From contig JAJFLD010000046.1 in the NCBI GenBank assembly GCA_021772875.1, positions 1 through 19,720 on the forward strand: 19,720 bases of DNA. The letters are read 5' to 3'. Position 1 is the stretch's first letter, and every line of letters starts with the position of its first letter. Shown in pieces: positions 14,467-19,720 of the stretch. The translations under genes were made by a program, and so were the position numbers. Origin of the DNA: Ghiorsea sp. Its GTDB lineage: Bacteria > Pseudomonadota > Zetaproteobacteria > Mariprofundales > Mariprofundaceae. The notes below the pieces were generated by a model, which worked only from the letters and a program-made list of their open reading frames with translations, was not told the DNA's origin and searched no databases.

Positions 14467-14844
14467 ATGCCCAAAAAGATTGAAACCGAAGCTTTAGAAG
14501 ATACGCAGCAAACGATGCAGGAAGAGGAAAATATCGTTGAATCAGAGGCTGCTGAAGGCAGCGGTATTTCTGGTCAGATCGTGCTTGAAGGCAAGCTTGG
14601 TATCGCCGACGTTAAAAACTTGCATCTCAAGCTTTCCGAGGTGTTATTGGCTCAAGTAGATATTTGTATTCAAGCCGAAGATTTGAACCGCGTGGATGGT
14701 GCCGTGGTGCAATTGTTGTATGCGTTTATCAAGCAAGTGAAATCAAACGCGACAGTTTTCCAATGGTTATCGGTGTCAGAGAGCTTACGTGAGGCAGCGC
14801 AAACACTTGGATTGAGTGACGGTATGTGTTTTGAAAAAGCATAA
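14467..14844 (+). CDS. STAS-domain protein in the chemotaxis operon
   Basis: 125-residue soluble protein. Residues 1-33 are acidic and low in complexity; ~35-125 form a STAS domain (IVLEGKLGIADVKNLHLKLSEVL, then strand-turn DLNRVDGAVVQLLYAFIKQ, then FQWLSVSESLREAAQTLGL). Known of the family: SpoIIAA-type STAS proteins switch partner through phosphorylation of a Ser in a DSSG-like turn. Here the turn reads VDGAVV (76-81), with no Ser or Thr, so phospho-switching looks lost. CAGGAGG is 7 bases before the ATG. Location between the receptor and cheR implies a chemosensory role, but the partner is unknown. Confidence 0.82.
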   Translation: MPKKIETEALEDTQQTMQEEENIVESEAAEGSGISGQIVLEGKLGIADVKNLHLKLSEVLLAQVDICIQAEDLNRVDGAVVQLLYAFIKQVKSNATVFQWLSVSESLREAAQTLGLSDGMCFEKA

Positions 14845-14863
14845 CATCATGTCTTTATGTGCT

Positions 14864-14887
14864 GCTGGGTGTGTGATGTTACCCAGC
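14864..14887 (+). promoter_or_regulatory. Intercistronic hairpin ahead of cheR
   Basis: GCTGGGT (14864-14870) and ACCCAGC (14881-14887) form a perfect 7-bp stem with a 10-base loop, 20 bases after the STAS stop and 20 bases before the preferred cheR start. No T run follows, so termination is unlikely; a role in mRNA processing or in control of cheR translation is possible. Confidence 0.4.
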
Positions 14888-14907
14888 CTGCAAGCGATGT
14901 TGATTTT

Positions 14908-15747
14908 ATGATATCACAGGCAGAGCGAGAATTTACTTTTACAACCAAAGATTTTGAAAAGCTTTGTGTGATGGTCAATCGTTATACAGGTATTCAAATG
15001 GCTGATGGCAAGCAGGACATGCTTTATGGCCGTTTGTCACGGCGTATCAGAATGCTTGGGATGAATTCTTTTAAAGCATATATTCATTTGCTTGAACAGG
15101 ATGAAGGTAGTGATGAATTCAACGCGTTTATCAATGCCGTGACAACGAACCTGACTTCCTTTTTCCGTGAAAGTCACCATTTTGAGTATCTAAAAACAAC
15201 AGTGTTGCCTAAATTGATGCAGCGTAATCGCGCCACGCAGCGGATTCGTATTTGGTCTGCGGGAAGTTCAACGGGTGAAGAGCCCTATTCGATTGCAATG
15301 AGTGTGGCAGAAACTGTGCCGTCCCACTGGGATGTAAAGATATTAGCCACTGATTTGGACACAGATGTATTGGCTCATGGTGAGTCTGGTATTTATGATG
15401 TTGGGCGTATTGAGAATTTAGATGATGCTTTGGTTCAACAATGGTTTTTGAAAAGTAAAAAACATCCTGGAAAAGTGAGCGTGAGGCCAGAATTGCAGGA
15501 AATGATTTATTTTCGTCAACTCAATTTATTGCATGAATGGCCGATGCGAGGGCCGTTGGACATTATCTTTTGTCGTAATGTCATTATTTATTTTGATATG
15601 CCGACCAAACAAAAATTGATGGAACGGTATGCCAACTTGTTGGTGCCTGAAGGACACTTGTTTCTTGGTCACTCCGAAGCGATGAATAATATGAGCGAAC
15701 GTTTTGCGCTGTGTGGAAAATCTATTTACAACAAGCAAGGCTATTAA
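14908..15747 (+). CDS. cheR: Chemoreceptor methyltransferase CheR
   Basis: 279 residues from the preferred start. It transfers methyl groups from SAM to receptor glutamates. N-terminal helical domain (~5-75, FTFTTKDFEKLCVMV), linker, then the Rossmann domain with IWSAGSSTGEEPYS (GEEP 123-126), ILATDLDTDVL, a beta-subdomain (KKHPGKVSVR), FCRNVIIYFD and LFLGHSEA. The frame also allows an ATG at 14857, but its 17 extra residues are Cys/Trp-rich, unlike CheR, and no ribosome-binding site is seen for either start. A 20-codon ORF (14849-14911) ends in a TGA overlapping the ATG at 14908, which could couple translation. Pairs with the WEEF tether of the receptor. cheD begins directly after its stop. 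Confidence 0.94.
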   Translation: MISQAEREFTFTTKDFEKLCVMVNRYTGIQMADGKQDMLYGRLSRRIRMLGMNSFKAYIHLLEQDEGSDEFNAFINAVTTNLTSFFRESHHFEYLKTTVLPKLMQRNRATQRIRIWSAGSSTGEEPYSIAMSVAETVPSHWDVKILATDLDTDVLAHGESGIYDVGRIENLDDALVQQWFLKSKKHPGKVSVRPELQEMIYFRQLNLLHEWPMRGPLDIIFCRNVIIYFDMPTKQKLMERYANLLVPEGHLFLGHSEAMNNMSERFALCGKSIYNKQGY

Positions 15748-16374
15748 ATGTTGATGAAAACGCCTTCGCGCTTACCAGGGTTTGATCATATCAATACTTA
15801 CTTTGATAAAGTACATCAAATTGAAACAGCTAAACTCTTGCCGGGTGAATATTATGTGACAGCAAATGCTGAGGCCGTGGTGACGGTGTTAGGCTCATGT
15901 GTTTCTGCGTGCATTCGTGACCCCATTTTTGGTATAGGGGGTATGAACCATTTCATGTTGCCCATCCATGAAGGTTCGCGCGCGCACTGGCAAAGCAGCC
16001 TAGTGGATAATATCACGCGTTATGGGAATTATGCCATGGAGCATTTGATCAATGATATCATTTCACATGGTGGTAAGCGTAAAAATTTAGAAGTGAAGGT
16101 ATTTGGTGGTGGTCATATCATCAGCGGTATGTCGGATATCGGTGATTGTAATGCACGTTTTGTGATTGATTATCTGCAAGAAGAAAAAATACCCATCATT
16201 TCACAACATTTAAATGGCGATCAAGCCCGTAAAATATATTACTTCCCCAAAACGGGGCGGGTGCTCATGAAAAAACTAAATAGCCTACACAATAACACGG
16301 TGCTTGAGCGCGAGAAAAATTATTTCTCAACCATCAAAGATGCACCAGTGGGAGGCGAGGTGGAATTGTTTTGA
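15748..16374 (+). CDS. cheD: Chemoreceptor glutamine deamidase CheD
   Basis: 208-residue enzyme that deamidates receptor glutamines to glutamates, creating methylation sites. LGSCVSACI holds the catalytic Cys51 and GGMNHFMLP holds His68; their 17-residue spacing is the same as in the known Thermotoga CheD Cys/His pair. The later segment KNLEVKVFGGGHI is also typical. It is longer than the Thermotoga protein through N- and C-terminal additions, and ends in GGEVELF. Its ATG directly follows the cheR TAA, and its TGA overlaps the TTG start of cheB, so cheR-cheD-cheB are tightly coupled. Confidence 0.94.
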   Translation: MLMKTPSRLPGFDHINTYFDKVHQIETAKLLPGEYYVTANAEAVVTVLGSCVSACIRDPIFGIGGMNHFMLPIHEGSRAHWQSSLVDNITRYGNYAMEHLINDIISHGGKRKNLEVKVFGGGHIISGMSDIGDCNARFVIDYLQEEKIPIISQHLNGDQARKIYYFPKTGRVLMKKLNSLHNNTVLEREKNYFSTIKDAPVGGEVELF

Positions 16375-17435
16375 TAAAAGTACTTATTATTGACGACTCA
16401 GCATTGGTGCGCCAAATGCTTACATCCATATTAGAGAAAGCAGAAGATATTGAGGTGGTGGGCACAGCGCAAGATCCTTTGGTGGCGAGAGATAAAATCA
16501 AGAAACTTAATCCAGATGTATTAACATTAGATGTGGAGATGCCACGAATGGATGGCTTAACTTTCTTAAGTAACCTTATGCGGTTGCGGCCTATGCCAGT
16601 GGTGATGGTTTCATCGTTGACGCATAAAGGTGCGGCAGTCACCTTAGAAGCACTTAGCTTGGGTGCGGTTGATTTTGTCAGTAAACCTTCAGCCCTTGGT
16701 CATGGTTTAGAAGATTATGCGGATGAAATTATTGGCAAGGTGAGAATGGCTGCAAGTGTGAATGTGCAGATCAAGTCGCATACGCCAATCAAACAACTTC
16801 AAGTGACGAGCAACCAATCTGCGGATGCCGTGCTCGCCAAACAAATAGGAAAAACCCATTTTAAGACCACAGAACGTATTGTTGCTTTAGGAGCATCAAC
16901 TGGTGGTACAGAAGCTACAGCACAAGTTTTACAGGCTTTGCCTTCTGGATTCCCTGCCATTGTAATCAGTCAGCACCTACCTTCCTCATTTAGTGAGTCT
17001 TATGCCGAGCGGTTGGATGATTTATGTCAGATGAAAGTGAAGCTGGCAGAAGATGGGGAACAAATCATCCCAGGGCATGTGTATATGGCACCCGGTGATG
17101 AACATCTTTTGGTTAAACGTGATGGTGCGCGTTATGTATGCTCCCTTAACGATGGCCCAGCAGTTAATCGTCATCGGCCATCTGTGGATGTGATGTTTAG
17201 GTCGGTATCACAAAATGTTGGTTCGAATGCTTTGGGTGTACTGCTTACAGGCATGGGCGCAGATGGTGCTGAAGGTTTGAAGGAAATGCTGGATGCAGGG
17301 GCATTTACTATGGCTCAGGATGAGGCAACCAGTGTTGTTTGGGGCATGCCAGGAGCAGCGCATAAATTGGGGGCAGTTAAAGTGTTGAAGCCATTGAATC
17401 AAATTGCTGCAACACTCATTTCAAATCTGGATTGA
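16371..17435 (+). CDS. cheB: Chemotaxis methylesterase CheB
   Basis: 354-residue receptor methylesterase with an N-terminal receiver domain. Receiver: Asp8/Asp9, phospho-acceptor Asp54 (LTLDVEMPRMDG), Ser/Thr 81-82 region and Lys105 (VSKP). Linker ~125-168. Catalytic triad of the esterase domain: Ser176 (GASTGG), His202 (SQHLP) and Asp298 (GMGADG). Phosphorylation by CheA releases the esterase, giving adaptation. Start is a TTG at 16371 overlapping the cheD stop (TTGA) with a GGAGG/GAGG cluster upstream; it gives MIKVLIIDDS, the normal beginning, and no ATG is available. Confidence 0.96.
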   Translation: MIKVLIIDDSALVRQMLTSILEKAEDIEVVGTAQDPLVARDKIKKLNPDVLTLDVEMPRMDGLTFLSNLMRLRPMPVVMVSSLTHKGAAVTLEALSLGAVDFVSKPSALGHGLEDYADEIIGKVRMAASVNVQIKSHTPIKQLQVTSNQSADAVLAKQIGKTHFKTTERIVALGASTGGTEATAQVLQALPSGFPAIVISQHLPSSFSESYAERLDDLCQMKVKLAEDGEQIIPGHVYMAPGDEHLLVKRDGARYVCSLNDGPAVNRHRPSVDVMFRSVSQNVGSNALGVLLTGMGADGAEGLKEMLDAGAFTMAQDEATSVVWGMPGAAHKLGAVKVLKPLNQIAATLISNLD

Positions 17436-17448
17436 CAAGGATATTGTT

Positions 17449-18429
17449 ATGCATAACAAGATGGAATTAAAATTGTTACAGTCCATGTCCTCTGTGTTTT
17501 ATGATATGCAGGCCAGTGTATTTGGTGAAGTGGCTGTCATACGCAGCCAGACAGGCCAGATTAAAGTGTTGCTCGAAGATGCAATCACTTCTCTCCATGC
17601 CGCTTTTGAAGCTATCCATGTTTCTACGGGTGAGCAAATGAATACGATGTCTGCATTGATGATGAGCAATGAAGGGGCAGCAGAAGAAAAAAAGAATACT
17701 TTTCAAAGAGTAGCCGGTGCAGAAGTCATATTAACTCAATTGTTTGATGTTCTATCACGCCAGAGTAAGCAAAATCTACACGTGCTGAAGGGCATGGATG
17801 ATATTTGCAAACGATTGAAAGAAATACCAGCAATGTCAAAAGAATGTGAAAACATTCTTGAACAGTTAGATGTTTGTGGTGAAGCTGATGTTGTATCGGG
17901 TAAAACAGTACGCAAGCTTGTTGAGCAACTCCGCCAGCAGCAAGGAAAACAAACAACATATATCAACGAAACCATAAAAATATTTAAACAAACCCATGAG
18001 CTTATGCAAAAACGCGCTTCAAATGATAGGCATGAAATTGATGTATTTAAGTCGGAGCTGGAAAGTATTTTTCAGTTTTTCTCTCAAATGCACGCCACTC
18101 TTTCAGAGGGTAAAACAAAGGTGAATCAAGTGAATGCGGATATTCGCCAACACTTGGGTTCAGCCATTCGCGCATTGCAGTTTGAAGACATTTCCAGACA
18201 AAGTTTAGCCTATACCGAGCTTCATCTCGACCGTATGGAAGGTGTGTTAACTATTTTGACTGATGGTTTAAAAGCACTCGAAGCATCTGATTTGAACATC
18301 GAAACTTATACAGCCCGTGTTGTCGCCATCCATGTGATGATGATGGAATATTATCAAGGCTTACAATTAGAAGAAAAAAACCCCATTTCCCAACAAAATA
18401 TGGATGAGGGCGATATCGATCTTTTTTAA
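17449..18429 (+). CDS. Helical chemotaxis-operon protein, candidate CheZ-like phosphatase
   Basis: 326-residue soluble, almost wholly alpha-helical protein that no common chemotaxis family name fits outright. Residues ~1-125 look like long coiled-coil helices; ~150-270 form a second helical part. RALQFEDISRQ (241-251) contains Asp247-x3-Gln251, the spacing of the CheZ catalytic Asp143/Gln147 in FQDLTGQ. The last residues are DEGDIDLF, an acidic tail ending in Leu-Phe; CheZ also ends in an acidic/hydrophobic CheY-binding peptide ending in Phe. No other CheY-P phosphatase (CheC, CheX, FliY) is in the operon. Start at 17449: AAGGA upstream; a TTG at 17404 would overlap cheB and lacks a site. The alternative is an uncharacterised receptor-like helical scaffold. 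Function is inference. Confidence 0.7.
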   Translation: MHNKMELKLLQSMSSVFYDMQASVFGEVAVIRSQTGQIKVLLEDAITSLHAAFEAIHVSTGEQMNTMSALMMSNEGAAEEKKNTFQRVAGAEVILTQLFDVLSRQSKQNLHVLKGMDDICKRLKEIPAMSKECENILEQLDVCGEADVVSGKTVRKLVEQLRQQQGKQTTYINETIKIFKQTHELMQKRASNDRHEIDVFKSELESIFQFFSQMHATLSEGKTKVNQVNADIRQHLGSAIRALQFEDISRQSLAYTELHLDRMEGVLTILTDGLKALEASDLNIETYTARVVAIHVMMMEYYQGLQLEEKNPISQQNMDEGDIDLF

Positions 18430-18680
18430 GTGCACTCGTATGCATGGACAAACAGGGGATGTAGAAACTGCTAGAAACGGATGTGATGGCTCCGGTTTTG
18501 AGGGCAAAAGGCCAGTTTTATGTATGTTTAAGCTATCATCAGAATTTACCCATATAAAACTGCAACTTAAACATTTTATTCAATATATCTTTTTATAACC
18601 ACAATATTTCTATGTGCTATAACGTTGTTGTTAAGCCATTTCTTAGCTATCCTATATTTATGATTGGTGTGGGGTGGGTT
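18430..18680. other. Intergenic region between the che operon and the PAS sensor gene
   Basis: 251 bases without a supported gene. Its first half (to about 18515) is less AT-rich than the rest and holds a weak terminator-like hairpin. Two 9-bp complementary pairs follow (18513-18521 with 18554-18562, and 18524-18532 with 18566-18574), interleaved like a pseudoknot. TTGTTG (18625-18630) and TATCCT (18648-18653), 17 bases apart, are a weak candidate sigma70 promoter for the downstream gene. GGGGTGGG just before 18681 is a ribosome-binding site. Confidence 0.5.
18488..18519 (+). terminator. Weak candidate terminator after the chemotaxis operon
   Basis: GG-CC-TTTTG (with two 2-base bulges) can pair with CAAAA-GG-CC around an AGGG loop, followed by AGTTTTA. 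The T run is only four bases and the bulges weaken the stem. It is the best termination signal seen in the 251 bases after the last che gene. Confidence 0.3.
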
Positions 18681-19720
18681 ATGTCTAATCAAATAATAGC
18701 AAGAAGCATTGTCGAAGCAGCTTGGTTGAATCAAACATCTTTATTGGGCCAAATGTTAAGCCAAACAAAACATAAAAGTGTCATCCATATTGGCTGGATT
18801 GCAGCAATTACTTGGTCGATTCTCGCCCTTACCAATGAGTTGAGTGGCGAATGGGTACTTGCATGCATTGAAGCATCCATTGCCGTGCTGATTCTTGTAT
18901 TGGGTTCTACTTTGACCAAAGGCCTTGTTTCCATTGGCCTGACTACAAATGTATTAACAGGGGCTACTTTTGTTGTTCTGAGTTATATGCTTTTATCAGG
19001 GGGAGTAGAAGGTTCAGGCGTCTATGCAGCATTTGTTTTCCCGCTTGTGGCCATCTTCTTTAAGGGAAGATACATCGGTGTGGTTTGGATAGGTACATTT
19101 GCTGTGGTCAATACAAGTATTTTACTTTTTATGTATTTCTCCAATCTCAATTTACCATACAGTAATTATTTATTGCAACGCTTGGCTATCATATATGTTT
19201 TTGTGAGTTTTCTTATTTATATTTTTGAAACCATGCACAGTAAATATCAACTGCAAAGAGAGTTTGACCAAAGTAAATTTAGGACGCTGATTGAAAATGC
19301 CTCAGACATTGTCGCCATGGTTGACCCTATTGGCAGAGTTCATTTTTTAAGCCCATCGTTTGAACGCATTTTAGGTTATAGATGTGAAGAATTGATAGGC
19401 GAAAAGCTTTATGAATACATTCATCCAGACGATGTTTTTTCTGTGATGAGGGTTGTTTCTGAGACAATTCTAAAGTTAGGCTCTGTTCAACGTGTGGAGT
19501 GTAGGTTTCTTAGAATAAATCAAACATGGCATCATTTAGAGTTTCTTGCACAAGCGACGATAGATGAGCTCAGGGTTGTCAGTATTATTATTAACGCACG
19601 AGATTTAACTGAACGTGTCGAGATTGAAGAGAAGTATAGTAAGATTTTTCAAAGCTCAAGAGATTCAATCATCATTCATGATGTTGAAGGCAATATTATT
19701 GATGCAAATCAAACAGCACT
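18681..19720 (+). CDS. Membrane PAS-domain sensor protein, 5' part (partial)
   Basis: The frame is open from the ATG at 18681 to the window edge (346 residues visible). Six hydrophobic segments occupy residues ~35-190 (for example HIGWIAAITWSILAL, ASIAVLILVLGS, TFVVLSYMLLSGG, VFPLVAIFFKG, VWIGTFAVVNTSILLF, AIIYVFVSFLIYIF). A PAS domain starts near 201 (FRTLIENASDIVAMVDPIG, then LGYRCEELIG and IHPDDV), and a second starts near 319 (YSKIFQSSRDSIIIHDVEG). Known of such architectures: the output is a histidine kinase or a GGDEF/EAL domain; it lies beyond the window, so the activity cannot be stated. An in-frame ATG at 18660 lacks a ribosome-binding site; GGGGTGGG supports 18681. No heme or flavin ligand pattern is obvious. 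Confidence 0.85.
   Translation, partial: MSNQIIARSIVEAAWLNQTSLLGQMLSQTKHKSVIHIGWIAAITWSILALTNELSGEWVLACIEASIAVLILVLGSTLTKGLVSIGLTTNVLTGATFVVLSYMLLSGGVEGSGVYAAFVFPLVAIFFKGRYIGVVWIGTFAVVNTSILLFMYFSNLNLPYSNYLLQRLAIIYVFVSFLIYIFETMHSKYQLQREFDQSKFRTLIENASDIVAMVDPIGRVHFLSPSFERILGYRCEELIGEKLYEYIHPDDVFSVMRVVSETILKLGSVQRVECRFLRINQTWHHLEFLAQATIDELRVVSIIINARDLTERVEIEEKYSKIFQSSRDSIIIHDVEGNIIDANQTA

Noticed and set aside
18430..18520. Possible cyclic di-GMP (GEMM) riboswitch, because of GACAAACAG, GAAAC and GGCTCCGG pieces.
   Set aside because: The conserved CACAGGGCAAACC and GACGCAAAGCC blocks are absent and no matching helix set could be drawn.
18404..18598. Short plus-strand ORF overlapping the end of the last che gene.
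   Set aside because: It overlaps a real gene in another frame, has no ribosome-binding site and no recognisable domain.

Overview
The window is about 19.7 kb of dense, moderately AT-rich proteobacterial chromosome. I see no mobile element, CRISPR array, tRNA or rRNA. A zapA-6S RNA-5-FCL-YmdB neighbourhood, an assimilatory cysH...cysDN operon with DsrE and TusA proteins, and a full chemosensory operon fit a proteobacterium near the alpha/gamma divide. A low-GC member of the Zetaproteobacteria is my best guess, but this is inference; the sequence has no 16S gene or other decisive marker.

Layout. (1) 1-3096, plus strand: the 3' end of an APS/PAPS reductase (cysH), then a DsrE-family protein, a TusA-family protein, and both subunits of ATP sulfurylase (cysD, cysN), closed by a terminator. 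The two sulfur-carrier proteins inside a sulfate-activation operon suggest a sulfur relay. (2) 3187-3984, minus strand: a cyclic-nucleotide-like domain fused to an FHA domain. (3) 4151-5549: tatA, tatB, tatC and a 53-residue membrane zinc-ribbon protein. (4) 5592-7713: a coiled-coil ZapB-like protein, zapA, 6S RNA (whose closing stem reaches back into the end of zapA), 5-formyltetrahydrofolate cyclo-ligase and a YmdB-type phosphodiesterase. (5) 7786-8802, minus strand: a voltage-gated-type K+ channel with an N-terminal peptide repeat and a C-terminal zinc ribbon. (6) 9079-18429: cheY-cheA-cheW-mcp-STAS-cheR-cheD-cheB and a last helical gene. (7) 18681-end: a membrane PAS sensor cut by the window edge.

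The chemosensory operon has the order of the Pseudomonas aeruginosa Che2 cluster (cheY-cheA-cheW-mcp-cheR-cheD-cheB), with two additions: a STAS gene between mcp and cheR, and a terminal gene that carries a CheZ-like DxxxQ motif and may be the missing CheY-P phosphatase. The receptor ends in a WEEF tether for CheR, as in the Che2 receptor. Upstream of cheY lie a well-spaced sigma54 -24/-12 element and, about 100 bp further upstream, a perfect palindrome placed like an activator site. The CheD C-terminus, the last Che protein and the tail of the adjacent K+ channel share an acidic-hydrophobic-acidic-L-F motif, which may mark a common binding partner.
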